43,025 bases of DNA from Gemmatimonadales bacterium (GCA_007695225.1 REED01000103.1:1-43025); one strand, 5' to 3'. Positions 1 to 9,055 are shown, counted from the first letter of the stretch. The notes: generated from the sequence alone by a model not told the origin. A program made the numbers and translations.

Positions 1-216
1 GTGCGTCGGACCGGCAGGGTCGAGAAGAGCCGGGGGTTGAATGGAATCGGCCCCGCCGGCTCAGCCGACGGAGCCGTTCATGCTCCCCTTACGGGAGTGG
101 GGGCGAAAAAGCTTCACCGGATGGGTTGGGGCACCCCCTCCATCGCCTGGACCCGCTCCCGAAGCGCACCGTCAGGGCTTGGATGGCCAGGGTGCGGACC
201 GTCAGGGTGCGGACCG
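1..216. other. Gene-free left edge with short tandem repeat
   Basis: I see no convincing gene here; open frames on both strands look like high-GC shadows of the minus-strand gene that ends at 217. The stretch holds a 15-nt tandem repeat (ggtgcggaccgtcag at 191-205 and 206-220, with a degenerate third copy) that runs into the stop codon of that gene. A small inverted repeat around 84-102 has no T-tract on either strand, so I do not call it a terminator. Confidence 0.6.
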
Positions 217-220
217 TCAG
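191..220 (-). repeat. 15-nt tandem repeat containing a stop codon
   Basis: Two exact 15-nt copies, read on the minus strand as ctgacggtccgcacc. The TGA stop of the secreted-protein gene (217-219, minus) lies in the first copy, and a second in-frame TGA follows 15 nt later at 202-204. It is one of several stop-overlapping tandem repeats in the window. Confidence 0.85.
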
Positions 221-984
221 GGCGCGGCCTGACGGACGGCCACGTACCCTGCATCGGCGTGCTCCAGGCGCAGGACCCGACCTTCCCCATTCACCCACAG
301 TTCCCGGGTTCCCCCTTCCCCTTCCAGCCGGAGGTGTCGGGCCTGCACGGACGTTCCCCCGATGGTGATGGATTCGGTCCCCACCACGGTGACCTGGAGG
401 TCGAACTGGCGGCCCTCTCGGGGAGAGATCACCGGGAAGGTGGCCCCCGAATCACCGACCCGTGTCGCCAGGAAGTAATACTGGTGAGCGACCCCGGGAT
501 CCAGAAGGAGGGTGCCCGGGGCAGCCCGGAACTCCCGTTCCCGTTCTCCCCGCTCGGAGCGGACCGTGGTGAGGAAACGTCGCTCCCCCAGGGTGACATA
601 GACCTCTTCCTGGATGGCTCCGGAGATCTTCACCTGGTAGGCTGACACGGCCATGTCGCTCCCTGCGGCCTGGAGGGCCGGCCGGATGTCGGCCCGACCT
701 TCGGGGACCTCCATCTGGATCTCCGCAGTTGCGATGACCTGCGCCGCCTCACCGGCGCCGGAGCGCCGGATGGTGAAGTTCTCGGTTCCGGCCTCCCTTC
801 CGTCCACGGTGATCCGGAAGGTGCCCTGGTCCAGGGTGACGCTCTGGGCTGCCACCGCCAGTGAGGGAGATAGAGCAGGGAGGAGAAGGAGGGCTGCAGT
901 TCCCAGGAGGACCGACGCGGCACCGGTGCGTGGCCGACGGGCCGGCCGGGACGGAAACGGGTGTGTGGGTCGGGTGGGGAGCAT
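217..984 (-). CDS. Secreted protein of unknown function
   Basis: The product is 255 aa, predicted to be exported. The start at 984 is chosen because AGGAGG lies 9 nt upstream; a longer frame back to 1059 has no such site. The N-terminus is basic and proline-rich, followed by a hydrophobic core (about residues 21-45, LLGTAALLLLPALSP) and an Ala-x-Ala-like cleavage site near residues 42-46. The mature part looks mainly beta-stranded and lacks cysteines or recognisable catalytic motifs. Its C-terminal region, ending in an ELWVNGEGRVLRLE segment, resembles the strand pattern of DUF3108/DUF6134-like periplasmic proteins, but I cannot assign a family. It is divergently transcribed from the large histidine kinase, with about 210 bp between them. 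The stop codon lies inside a 15-nt tandem repeat. Confidence 0.75.
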   Translation of the reverse strand: MLPTRPTHPFPSRPARRPRTGAASVLLGTAALLLLPALSPSLAVAAQSVTLDQGTFRITVDGREAGTENFTIRRSGAGEAAQVIATAEIQMEVPEGRADIRPALQAAGSDMAVSAYQVKISGAIQEEVYVTLGERRFLTTVRSERGEREREFRAAPGTLLLDPGVAHQYYFLATRVGDSGATFPVISPREGRQFDLQVTVVGTESITIGGTSVQARHLRLEGEGGTRELWVNGEGRVLRLEHADAGYVAVRQAAP

Positions 985-1193
985 CGGGAGGGACCTCCTG
1001 CGGTGTGGCCGGTGTCTGGAGGGATGGAATTCAGACGCGGATTCGGAGGGGGCGCGCACAGCGCCGCCCCTCGTTCTTCACGATCCTGCCCCTCTACCCC
1101 GGTGTGGAGGGGTGCGGTCCCCTGTTCCCCAGGGACCACCGCCTTCATCTTCCCCCCAGGGGGGACGATCGCGCAACCGACGCCTTCGTTCCC
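985..1193. promoter_or_regulatory. Divergent intergenic region with GC hairpins
   Basis: This spacer separates the secreted-protein gene (minus) from the histidine kinase gene (plus) and must hold their promoters if they are transcribed separately. I could not identify convincing -35/-10 boxes. Two inverted repeats are visible: GGTCCC/GGGACC at 1117-1138, and TCCCCC-CAG-GGGGGA at 1151-1165, about 30 nt before the kinase start. The second contains the only purine-rich stretch near that start. Confidence 0.4.
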
Positions 1194-4100
1194 ATGCCCC
1201 TCAGAGGGTTCATCCACCCTACCACCCCCCTCGCACCCGGCGCCGTGCCCCTTCGCCCCTTCGCCTCTCCCGCCCTGGTCCTGGTCGCGGCTCTCCTGAC
1301 CGCCGGTTGGGTTGCGTCGGGGTCGGTCGTCTGGCTGGCCTCTTCCGCGGTGGCCCTGGGGGCAGGCCTGGCCCTCCTGCTTCGCGCCGATGCCGGGCCT
1401 CAAGCGTGGCCTGGAGCCCGAACCGGAGCCCGAACCGGACCCGCACTGGTGGGGGTGGTCCTGGCGGTGACGGCGGGATTCGCCGCCGAGGGACACCTGG
1501 CCCGGGTCTCAGCGGACTGGGACCGCCGACTGGCGCAGTGGGAGGCCGACACCCAGGAACGCCTCGCCCACGCCCTGGACCAGATCCTCCTGGCCAATGA
1601 GCAGGCGGCGGACCGCCTGGTGACGGCACTGCAGGGAAGGGAGGGGGCCCTGGGTCCCGAACTTCCCCCGGGGCTGCGGCCCCAAAGCGTCGACGCGCTG
1701 GCGGTTTTCGGGCCGGCGGGGCAGCTCCGGGCCTGGGAGGGGAGCCACCAGGGCCCCGTTCCACGAGAGGTACGGCTGGGACTCTCCCCCTATGTCTACG
1801 AGGAGGGCGCTCTCTTCGGGTACCTCTACGTGAGCCGGACGCTCCCGGACGGAGTGGGGACGGTGGTGGCGGCCTCTCTCCTCCGGGCGGATCTCCCAGC
1901 CTCGCTGGAGGACGTGCGGGCGGACTTCGTTTCCCGCTTCCAGCAGGAAACCGGTGCCCGGATCCAGCTCTCCCGGGCCGACCGGGTCGAGGGCGAAAGC
2001 GTCTGGGACCTGCGCTGGGAGGAGCAGGTGCTCTTCAGCGTTACCCTCGTCCCCCCCACCGAGGCCGAGGTCCGGATGGTGCTGGAGGGGCGCTGGGATC
2101 GGGTGGTGGCGCTTCTCCTTTTCCTCGCCTGGCTCCTGTTGGCACGGGACTGGCGACGGGTTGCGGGAGGCCCTGTGCTCCTCTCCGGGGGACTCCTGCT
2201 TCTCCTCTTGGTTCTTCCCCTGGGGTTCCTGATTCCCGTCCCCCGTCTCTTTTCCCCGGCGGATTTCCTTCCTCCAGGACCCCTCACGTTGACCCTGGGG
2301 GATCTCCTTCTCCTGGCGGCGGCAGCGGTCTTCGCCGCCGGTCTCCTGGTCCAGGGAGCGGGTGGCTCTTCCCAAGGCCCTGACTCCAGAAGGAAGGGCA
2401 TCCCCCCCTCCCTCCTGCGGGCAGGAGCCGCCACCCTCGGGATGGTTGCCTTCCTGGGATGGGTGGAACTGGGGTTGTCCAGGGATCTCCTGGCAGGTCC
2501 GGAGCGCCTATGGCTTATACTGGTGGGAGGGGTGGGGCTGATGGCCACCGTGCTCGCCGGCGTCTGTCTCGGAGGGAGCGGTGCGGACCGAGCCGAGGAG
2601 GGTGGGCGGCTGAAGGAAGACCCGCTGGCGATGCGGGCGGGCTCGGTGGCGGTTGCCCTGGGCCTCGGGATCGCCGCGGCGTATTGGGTCCGGGCCACTG
2701 CCGGATTCCCTCTTTGGATGGCGGGGCTCTGGGGTGTTCCCCTGGCCATGATGGCCCTCGGCGGATTCGGGGATGGACGATGGCGTTCGGGGGCGATTCG
2801 ATGGACCGCCCTGGCCGCCCTCACCTTCTCCCTCGTCCTTCCCTGGGCCTGGGGAGGGCGGGTGGAGGCCCGGATCGCCGCGGCGGAGGAGCGGATGGAA
2901 CGGCTCGGCACCGAGGCCGATCCCTTCCTCGAATTCCTCCTCCTCCGGACCGGGGAGCACGCGGAGCACCTCAGCGCTACCGGACGGAACCCGGTGGAGA
3001 TCCTCTACTCGGCATGGACCGAAAGCGGGCTGGCCGGGGAAGGGGTTCCCGTCTGGCTCACCTGGTGGTCGTCGGAAGGGGTGCCCCAGGAGGAACTCCG
3101 CATCGGGGTCCCGGCCGCCCGACCCCCGGTCCCGGTGGAACTCCTCCAGCGGGCCCGGGTCCGCTCCGAGGTAGTGGTGGAGCGGACCGATCTCGCCGAA
3201 GCGCACTACATGGCGGCGGCCCCCTTGGCTCGGGGAGCCCTTCTCACCGCCGTGGTTCCGCCCCGCCGTGGGCTGGCCGCGGGGTCGCCCCTGGGGCCCC
3301 TCTTCTCTCCGGCCCGGGCGCAGCCCGATCCCCTGGTCATGATCCCGCTCCTGCCGGGAGAGACCCCCGATGCCCCCGAGGGGGTGCGGTGGGTTCCCAC
3401 CTCCGAGGGCTGGCAGGGCGAGACCTTCGTGGTCCACCCGGACCAGGTCTACCACGGCCATTACGTCCTCGCCCTCCCCGGGCCCTTCCTCCTCCTGGCC
3501 AGGGGAACCCTCGTCCTCCTGGCGGCGCTGGCCCTTGTCCTCCTCCTCTGGAGCGGTGGACGAAGGTTGGCGCTGGGCCCCGGCACGGGAGCCCGGAACG
3601 CGTTGGTGGCGCTGGTCTCCTTCCGGGGCCGGGTGACGGTGGCCCTCTTCATCTTCTTCCTGGCCCCCACCGTCCTCTTCGGGACGCTGGCGTATCGTAC
3701 CCTGGCCGGCGCCTCGGTGCGCACCGCCGAGACTCTGGCGGCCCGGGCCGTGGAAGATGCAGCCGCCTGGTATTTCGATGTGGCGGAGGCCATGGATCTG
3801 CTGGCCTCGCGGGTGGGCTCCGACCTTCTCCTCTACGAGGGGGGGCAACTTGTGGGCGGATCCCTCCGGGAGCTCACGGAACTGGGGCTCTACGAAGGAT
3901 GGCTTCCCCCCGCCATCCACCGGGACATGGTCCGGGGCGAGGAGCTCATGACCACCGCATCGGCCACCCTGGGAGGGTACGAATACGTGGTGGCCTATCG
4001 CCGGATGCCCGGGGGAAGAGTGCTGGCCGCCCCGGCACCCCTCCAGGCCGGCGCCACCGCCCTCCGACAGCGGGAGGTAGCGGACCTCCTGGCCTTTGCA

Positions 4101-5378
4101 GTGGTGCTGGGAGCCGGACTCTCCGTCCTCCTCGCTCTCCTGGTTGGCCAGACCCTGGCGCGACCCATCCAGACGCTCCAGGTGGCCTCGGAGCGTGTGG
4201 GGGCCGGAAACATGGGGGTCCATCTTCCCACCGACCGGCTGGACGAATTTGGCGCCGTCTTCGGGGCATTCAACCGCATGGTGGATCGGCTGGCCCGGAC
4301 CCGGAAGGCCCTGGTTCGGAGCTCCCGGCGAACCCGGGCCATCGTGGAGGAGGTGGCCACCGGCATCATCGCCCTGGACGCCCAGGGTCGGATCACCCTG
4401 GCCAACCCCCGGGCCGAGGCCCTCCTGGGGAATCGCCTGACCCTGAATCAGCCGCTTCCCAACCCGGGGGGATCCGATCCCGAGACCGCCCTCGCCCGTT
4501 GGGTGGAAGGATACATGCGCGACGACCTGAGGGAGGCCGGGACCGAACTCCAGTTCGGCGATCGGCGGATCCGGGTCCGGGCTCGGCGGATCTCTCGGCA
4601 AGGCCCCCCCGGGGGTGCGGTGGTCTCCCTTGAGGACGTCACCGACGAGCTTCGCACGGAGCGTGTCCTGGCCTGGGGAGAGATGGCCCAGCAGGTGGCC
4701 CACGAGGTGAAGAATCCACTGACCCCCATCAAGCTGGGCGTCCAGCACATCCGCCGGGCATGGGAGGACGGTCGAGAGGACTACGGCGAGATCCTCTCCC
4801 GGAACGTGGAGGCCATCCTCCCCGAGATCGATCGACTGGCGGCCATCGCCTCTTCCTTCTCCCGCTTTTCGGCTCCCACTCCGGCGGGGGAGAAGCCATT
4901 GGAGCGGGTGGATGTGGCGCAGGTCGTGGACGAGGTCCTTGCCCTCTACGCGGCGGCCGAGGGTCCGGTCCGGTTCAGCGCCCAGTTGAGTGGAGACCTG
5001 CCGCCGGTGCGCTGCAGGGCCGCTGAGCTAAAGGAGGTGCTGGTCAACCTCCTGGAGAACGCCCGCGCCGCGCTCCCTGAGGGAGGGCGAGTCCGGATCG
5101 AGGGGGAGCCCCGGGTCGAGGGTGTCGAACTCCGGGTGCAGGATGACGGTACCGGGGTCCCACCCGAACTCCTGACGCGGGTCTTCGAGCCCCACTTCTC
5201 CACCCGGACGAGCGGAAGCGGGCTGGGCCTCGCCATCGTCCGTCGGCTGGTGGAATCCTGGGGCGGAACGGTTCGGTTGGAGAGTCGGGAAGGGGAGGGC
5301 ACCCTGGTGCGTCTGGCGCTTCCGGGTTGGGACACCGGGGGTGACGCCGGGGGTGACGCCCTCCGGAGGGGAAGCTAA
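1194..5378 (+). CDS. Very large NtrY-like membrane sensor histidine kinase
   Basis: The product is 1394 aa. In order it shows hydrophobic segments at about residues 20-100, a probable extracytoplasmic domain (about 110-300), a block of roughly eight membrane segments (about 300-560), a second soluble domain, further membrane segments near 765-830, a third short soluble domain, and a last membrane segment leading into HAMP (about 985-1033). A PAS domain (about 1050-1135), HisKA and HATPase_c follow. The phospho-acceptor is H1170 in HEVKNPLTPIKL, the form typical of NtrY. The N box (NLLENA, about 1285), DDGTGVPP (about 1317) and GSGLGLAI (about 1341) are intact, so the kinase should be active. 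NtrY proteins are usually 700-800 aa, so the sensor half is greatly enlarged. The start at 1194 is the first ATG before the first membrane segment but has a poor ribosome-binding site; a GTG near 1246 is possible. No response regulator is adjacent; an NtrC-class regulator lies at 29168. The ligand is unknown. Confidence 0.85.
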   Translation: MPLRGFIHPTTPLAPGAVPLRPFASPALVLVAALLTAGWVASGSVVWLASSAVALGAGLALLLRADAGPQAWPGARTGARTGPALVGVVLAVTAGFAAEGHLARVSADWDRRLAQWEADTQERLAHALDQILLANEQAADRLVTALQGREGALGPELPPGLRPQSVDALAVFGPAGQLRAWEGSHQGPVPREVRLGLSPYVYEEGALFGYLYVSRTLPDGVGTVVAASLLRADLPASLEDVRADFVSRFQQETGARIQLSRADRVEGESVWDLRWEEQVLFSVTLVPPTEAEVRMVLEGRWDRVVALLLFLAWLLLARDWRRVAGGPVLLSGGLLLLLLVLPLGFLIPVPRLFSPADFLPPGPLTLTLGDLLLLAAAAVFAAGLLVQGAGGSSQGPDSRRKGIPPSLLRAGAATLGMVAFLGWVELGLSRDLLAGPERLWLILVGGVGLMATVLAGVCLGGSGADRAEEGGRLKEDPLAMRAGSVAVALGLGIAAAYWVRATAGFPLWMAGLWGVPLAMMALGGFGDGRWRSGAIRWTALAALTFSLVLPWAWGGRVEARIAAAEERMERLGTEADPFLEFLLLRTGEHAEHLSATGRNPVEILYSAWTESGLAGEGVPVWLTWWSSEGVPQEELRIGVPAARPPVPVELLQRARVRSEVVVERTDLAEAHYMAAAPLARGALLTAVVPPRRGLAAGSPLGPLFSPARAQPDPLVMIPLLPGETPDAPEGVRWVPTSEGWQGETFVVHPDQVYHGHYVLALPGPFLLLARGTLVLLAALALVLLLWSGGRRLALGPGTGARNALVALVSFRGRVTVALFIFFLAPTVLFGTLAYRTLAGASVRTAETLAARAVEDAAAWYFDVAEAMDLLASRVGSDLLLYEGGQLVGGSLRELTELGLYEGWLPPAIHRDMVRGEELMTTASATLGGYEYVVAYRRMPGGRVLAAPAPLQAGATALRQREVADLLAFAVVLGAGLSVLLALLVGQTLARPIQTLQVASERVGAGNMGVHLPTDRLDEFGAVFGAFNRMVDRLARTRKALVRSSRRTRAIVEEVATGIIALDAQGRITLANPRAEALLGNRLTLNQPLPNPGGSDPETALARWVEGYMRDDLREAGTELQFGDRRIRVRARRISRQGPPGGAVVSLEDVTDELRTERVLAWGEMAQQVAHEVKNPLTPIKLGVQHIRRAWEDGREDYGEILSRNVEAILPEIDRLAAIASSFSRFSAPTPAGEKPLERVDVAQVVDEVLALYAAAEGPVRFSAQLSGDLPPVRCRAAELKEVLVNLLENARAALPEGGRVRIEGEPRVEGVELRVQDDGTGVPPELLTRVFEPHFSTRTSGSGLGLAIVRRLVESWGGTVRLESREGEGTLVRLALPGWDTGGDAGGDALRRGS

Positions 5379-5400
5379 CTTTCCCAGGCTGGCCCCTGAC

Positions 5401-5425
5401 GTCCGGCTGGACCTCGACGCCGGAC
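5401..5425. terminator. Possible hairpin after the kinase gene
   Basis: A perfect 7-bp inverted repeat (GTCCGGC at 5401-5407 and GCCGGAC at 5419-5425, 11-nt loop) lies 22 bp after the kinase stop. There is no T-tract, so it could be a U-less terminator or an RNA-end stabiliser rather than a classical intrinsic terminator. Confidence 0.3.
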
Positions 5426-5506
5426 CGGCCCCGGACCCTTGGCTGGGCCAGGACAGGGGACCAGCCTCCCTGTTGTAATTCATCCCATCCGGAGGCACCC
5501 TTCCCG

Positions 5507-6166
5507 ATGCTTGACCCGGATCCGGTTCCCGCGAAGACAGGCACGCTGCCGGAGCAGTCCCAGCGCCGCCGTGGGAGGAGTTCGCGGCGTGCCCTCACTC
5601 CGGCCGAGCTCAGCGCCTGGATCCATGATCAGGAGGGAGCCATCGCGAAGCGGTGGATGGGGGAGCTTCGGAGTCGCGGGGAACGCCGTGATCCGCAAAT
5701 GGACGAGTTGCTGGAGGCGTTCCTGGATCTCCTGGTCTCCTTCCTGGCCCCGGGGATCGGTCCATGGCGAACTCAGGTGGAGCCCCTCTTTCAGCAGGCG
5801 GCGGAGCTTTTCGGGAATCTCGGCGCCCTCCGGGGGCAGGCGGCGGGCGAGGCGGTGGAGGAAATGCAGCTTCTCCGGGAGGCCATCCTCCGGTTCCTCT
5901 TCCGGAATCCGCCGGTCCGAAGCGAGGGCGGGATCGGGTTCCGCGAGATGCTCCGGCTGAACCGACTGGTGGACCTGGCGGTCACCCATGCAAGCGTGGG
6001 GCACACCGACGCGCTCTTCTTCAATCTCCTCCATGGCACCGGGGTGTCGGATCGTCCCCGGGGCGAAGCCCTCGATGAGATCCACGCAGAGCTCCAACAC
6101 CTGGCCGAGGAGCGGGATCGCCTCTTCGCCTCCGCCGAGGCCCTGGGGCTCGGACCGGGGGAGTGA
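5507..6166 (+). CDS. RsbRD N-terminal-like helical protein
   Basis: The product is 219 aa, soluble and almost entirely helical. The start has GGAGG 11 nt upstream. The pattern from residue 25 on (a helix with WIHDQEGAIAKRWMGEL, then a helix with MDELLEAFLDLLVSFL, then EEMQLLREAILRFLF) resembles the RsbRD N-terminal domain. That domain is a globin-like fold that precedes STAS domains in stressosome proteins, or kinase modules in some sensors. Here no STAS or kinase domain follows, so this would be a stand-alone sensor or partner module. The first 25 residues are Pro/Arg-rich and probably disordered, and the end (EELQHLAEERDRL-like) could form a coiled coil. The position just after a giant histidine kinase suggests a signalling role, but the 128-bp gap argues against tight co-transcription. 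Family assignment is by pattern only. Confidence 0.6.
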   Translation: MLDPDPVPAKTGTLPEQSQRRRGRSSRRALTPAELSAWIHDQEGAIAKRWMGELRSRGERRDPQMDELLEAFLDLLVSFLAPGIGPWRTQVEPLFQQAAELFGNLGALRGQAAGEAVEEMQLLREAILRFLFRNPPVRSEGGIGFREMLRLNRLVDLAVTHASVGHTDALFFNLLHGTGVSDRPRGEALDEIHAELQHLAEERDRLFASAEALGLGPGE

Positions 6167-6171
6167 ACGGG

Positions 6172-6251
6172 ACCCGCCGCTTCCTGAGCCCGCCGCCTCC
6201 TGAGACCGCCGCCTCCTGAGACCGCCTCTCCCTGAGACCGCCTCTCCCCGA
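6172..6251 (+). repeat. 16-nt tandem repeat, five copies, TGA in every frame
   Basis: Five consecutive 16-nt units of the form gaccgccgcctcctga start 5 nt after the stop codon of the RsbRD-like gene. The first four units end in TGA (at 6185, 6201, 6217 and 6233). Because 16 is not a multiple of three, these stops fall in all three reading frames. Copies 2 and 3 differ by one base; the outer copies are more diverged. Confidence 0.9.
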
Positions 6252-6280
6252 ATCCCTCGCACCCCCTCCAGGTCACCCCC

Positions 6281-7780
6281 ATGGCGCCCGACTCCCCGCT
6301 ACACCCCGACACCGGGGACATGCCCCCTGAGGAATTCCGGGAATGGGGTCACATAGCGGTGGACTGGATGGCTGACTACCTGGCCCGGGTAGAGACCCTT
6401 CCCGTCCTTTCCCGGGTGCGCCCCGGTGAGTTCCGGTCCTCGCTGCCCCCCCGCGCCCCGGAGGTCGGGGAGTCCCCCGGGGACCTCCTCCGGGATTTCG
6501 AGGAGAAGGTGGTGCCCGCCCTCACCCACTGGAATCACCCCGCTTTCCTCGCCTACTTCTCCGTTACCGGATCGGGGCCGGGCATTCTGGGGGAGATGCT
6601 GGCGGCGACGGTAAACGTGAACGCCATGGTCTGGCGCACCTCTCCTGCCGGGACGGAGCTCGAGGCCCATGTCCTGGATTGGCTCCGGGACCTCCTGGGG
6701 CTGCCCGCCGGCCTCTTCGGGGTGATCCAGGACACCGCGTCCATTTCCTCCATGGTGGCGCTTGCGGCAGCGCGGCACCGGGCCTGGCCCAGCGCCCGGG
6801 AGGAGGGGCTCTCCGGACTCCCCAGGGGGCGGATCTACACCTCGGAACAGGCCCACTCCTCCATCGAGAAGGCGGCCATCGCCCTGGGCTTCGGACACAA
6901 GGGCGTCCGGAAAGTAGAGACCGACGACGCGTTCCGTATGGACCCGGAACGCCTGCGGGCCGCCATCCGGGAGGATCTGGAGGCGGGGATCCACCCCCTG
7001 GCGGTGGTGGCCACCGTGGGCACCACCTCCACCACCTCGGTGGATCCCGTGGCGGAGGTGGTGGAGATCGCACGGGAGTTCGATCTCTGGCTCCACGTGG
7101 ACGCGGCGTATGGAGGGGCCGCCGCAGTCCTTCCGGAGATGCGCCCCCACTTCCAGGGGTGGGAGGAGGCCGACTCCATCGTGGTGAACCCACACAAGTG
7201 GCTCTTCACCCCCGTGGACTGCTCCGTCCTCTATACCCGGCACAGGGAGGAACTGCGGCAGGCCTTCTCCCTGACCCCGGAGTACCTGCGCACCCCGGAG
7301 ATGGACGAGACCCACCATCTCATGGACTACGGGGTGGCCCTGGGACGGCGGTTCCGGGCCATCAAGCTCTGGTTTGTCCTCCGCTATTTCGGAGCGGAAG
7401 GGATCCGGGAGCGGATCCGGGAGCACATTCGTCTTGCCCGACGCTTCGCGGAGCAGGTGGATGCCGAGGCCGGCTGGGAGCGGCTGGCGCCGGTCCCCTT
7501 CTCCACGGTGGTCTTCCGCTTCGTCCCCCGCTCGGAGGAGAACCGGGAGGCGGATCAGGGGGCGGACCAAGGGGCGGACCAGGGCGCGGACGACTCGGAG
7601 GCGGATCGGGTGAACCAGGCCATTCTGGATCGGGTGAACGCCTCAGGCGAGGCCTTCCTCTCCCACACTCGGCTCGGGGGGAAGCTGGCGCTTCGGGTGG
7701 CCATTGGGCACCTGAATACCGAGGCTCGCCACCTGGACCGGACCTGGGACCTCCTCCGGGAGGCCGCGCTGGAATCCTGA
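6281..7780 (+). CDS. PLP-dependent amino-acid decarboxylase (AADC/DDC family)
   Basis: The product is 499 aa, the usual length for group II PLP decarboxylases (aromatic-L-amino-acid, tyrosine and glutamate decarboxylases). It starts with the family signature region (EEFREWGHIAVDWMADYL). It carries the PLP-contacting Asp in HVDAAYGG (D274) and the Schiff-base lysine in NPHKW (K306). The HNHPAF-type region near residues 85-95 reads NHPAFLAYFS, which with the overall fold favours an aromatic amino acid substrate, but the substrate cannot be fixed from sequence. The enzyme would release CO2 and an amine in the cytoplasm. Near residue 424 there is an insertion of repeated Ala-Asp-Gln-Gly units encoded by a 12-nt tandem repeat. 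The start lacks a strong ribosome-binding site; a second ATG at 6320 is a possible alternative. It is followed by the asparaginase gene on the same strand, 132 bp downstream. Confidence 0.85.
   Translation: MAPDSPLHPDTGDMPPEEFREWGHIAVDWMADYLARVETLPVLSRVRPGEFRSSLPPRAPEVGESPGDLLRDFEEKVVPALTHWNHPAFLAYFSVTGSGPGILGEMLAATVNVNAMVWRTSPAGTELEAHVLDWLRDLLGLPAGLFGVIQDTASISSMVALAAARHRAWPSAREEGLSGLPRGRIYTSEQAHSSIEKAAIALGFGHKGVRKVETDDAFRMDPERLRAAIREDLEAGIHPLAVVATVGTTSTTSVDPVAEVVEIAREFDLWLHVDAAYGGAAAVLPEMRPHFQGWEEADSIVVNPHKWLFTPVDCSVLYTRHREELRQAFSLTPEYLRTPEMDETHHLMDYGVALGRRFRAIKLWFVLRYFGAEGIRERIREHIRLARRFAEQVDAEAGWERLAPVPFSTVVFRFVPRSEENREADQGADQGADQGADDSEADRVNQAILDRVNASGEAFLSHTRLGGKLALRVAIGHLNTEARHLDRTWDLLREAALES
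7550..7591 (+). repeat. 12-nt in-frame repeat encoding ADQG units
   Basis: Three and a half copies of a 12-nt unit (gcggaccagggg-like) lie inside the decarboxylase gene and encode ADQGADQGADQGADD. The repeat keeps frame and inserts an acidic, flexible loop between the large and C-terminal small domain. Confidence 0.85.
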
Positions 7781-7912
7781 GCCTCGCCCGTCCCTCCTTC
7801 CTTCGCTACCTTGGCGCCCGATGGAGTGCTGGGGGCCGCCAGGCGCCCGCAGCCTTGGGCCGGCGGGAGGCGCCGTCGAGCCACCTGGATACCCAGAGAA
7901 GAGGAGCAGACC

Positions 7913-9055
7913 TTGGCGACGGCTCACCGCACGGATCGCCCCACCCCATGCCGATCCACCCTCACCCTCCTGGCTATGGCGTTTGTCCTGGCCACTGCGG
8001 CTGGAGCGGGTGCCCAGGAACCCACCACTGATCGGGAGAGCGCCGAGGCCCGGGATGCGGACGCCCTCCCCCGGGTGACGGTCATCGGGACCGGGGGAAC
8101 CATCGCCGGCACCTCCACCACCCGGACCAGCTTCCAGAGCTACCGGGCGGGCCAGCTTCTCATCGCCGACATGGTGGACGACCTCCGGCCCGAGATCGAC
8201 GAGGTGGCCGAGGTCACTGCGGTCCAGTTCGACAACCGTCCCTCCGGCGGCTATGGCATGGAGGACTACTTCGAGCTCTCCCTGGCCATCGACCGGGCGC
8301 TGGAGACCGCCGACGCGGTGGTGGTGACCACGGGCACCGATACCATGGAGGAGTTCGTCTACTGGATGGACCTGACGGTGCGGAGTCCAAAGCCGGTGGT
8401 CTTCACCGGCGCCATGCGGCCCTGGACGGTGGTGGGGTCCGACGGTCACGCCAACCTCTTCAATGCCATCGTGCTGGCGGCCAGCGGCGCCACCACCTGT
8501 TACGGTACGGTCCTCATGCTGAACGATGAGTTCCACGCCGCCAAGGACGTGTGGAAGTCGGACGGGGCTCGGATGGACACCTTCATATCCCGGCGCTTCG
8601 GGGCCCTGGGCTCCGTGGATGGGCCCCGGGTCCGGGCCCACCGTGCGCCGCCCCGGGTGCAGCACTGCGACACACCCGAACGCTGGCGCACCCCCTTCGA
8701 CCTGAGCGGGATCACCGCGGAGGACCTGCCCCGGACCGAGGTCCTCATCGGGTACCAGGGCGCCCGCCTGGACGAGGCCGTTCTGGCCTTCGCCGATGCA
8801 GGAGTCCGGGGGATCGTGAACGCAGCCGGCGGGATCAGCGCAGAGGCTCGGGAAGCGGCGGAGGAGAAGGGGGTGGTCTTCGTTCGGACCCAGCGGCTCC
8901 GCTCCGGCGGGCACAACCTCCTCCCCCAGAAGGCGCGGCTCCTCCTTCTCCTCTCCCTGGCCTTTGCCGAGGACGACGAGCAGGCGCAGGCCTGGTTCGA
9001 CGAGATCGGCGCCATGGACTTTGAGGCGTTCGATGTGCCGGTCCCCGAGGGCTGA
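7913..9055 (+). CDS. Exported L-asparaginase (type II-like)
   Basis: The product is 380 aa and would hydrolyse L-asparagine to aspartate and ammonia, probably in the periplasm. The start chosen is TTG at 7913: GAGGAG lies 6 nt upstream, and the protein then begins with a textbook signal peptide (basic start, core LTLLAMAFVLATAAG, cleavage after AGA near residue 33). A longer frame back to 7811 lacks these features. The two catalytic motifs of the bacterial asparaginase family are present: TGGTIAG with the nucleophile T63, and TTGTDTMEE with T142 and D143. The total length after signal removal (about 345 aa) fits the family. Glutaminase activity is possible. The gene is convergent with pntB; only 21 bp separate the two stop codons. 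Confidence 0.88.
   Translation: MATAHRTDRPTPCRSTLTLLAMAFVLATAAGAGAQEPTTDRESAEARDADALPRVTVIGTGGTIAGTSTTRTSFQSYRAGQLLIADMVDDLRPEIDEVAEVTAVQFDNRPSGGYGMEDYFELSLAIDRALETADAVVVTTGTDTMEEFVYWMDLTVRSPKPVVFTGAMRPWTVVGSDGHANLFNAIVLAASGATTCYGTVLMLNDEFHAAKDVWKSDGARMDTFISRRFGALGSVDGPRVRAHRAPPRVQHCDTPERWRTPFDLSGITAEDLPRTEVLIGYQGARLDEAVLAFADAGVRGIVNAAGGISAEAREAAEEKGVVFVRTQRLRSGGHNLLPQKARLLLLLSLAFAEDDEQAQAWFDEIGAMDFEAFDVPVPEG

Noticed and set aside
84..110. Intrinsic terminator (ctccc/gggag then gcgaaaaagc)
   Set aside because: The A-run lies on the wrong side for the plus strand and no T-run follows the stem on the minus strand in the correct position.
2508..4748. 746-aa open frame on the minus strand
   Set aside because: It lies wholly antisense to the histidine kinase, whose domains are clear, and its translation is Gly/Pro/Glu/His-rich without any domain. 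High GC keeps such frames open.
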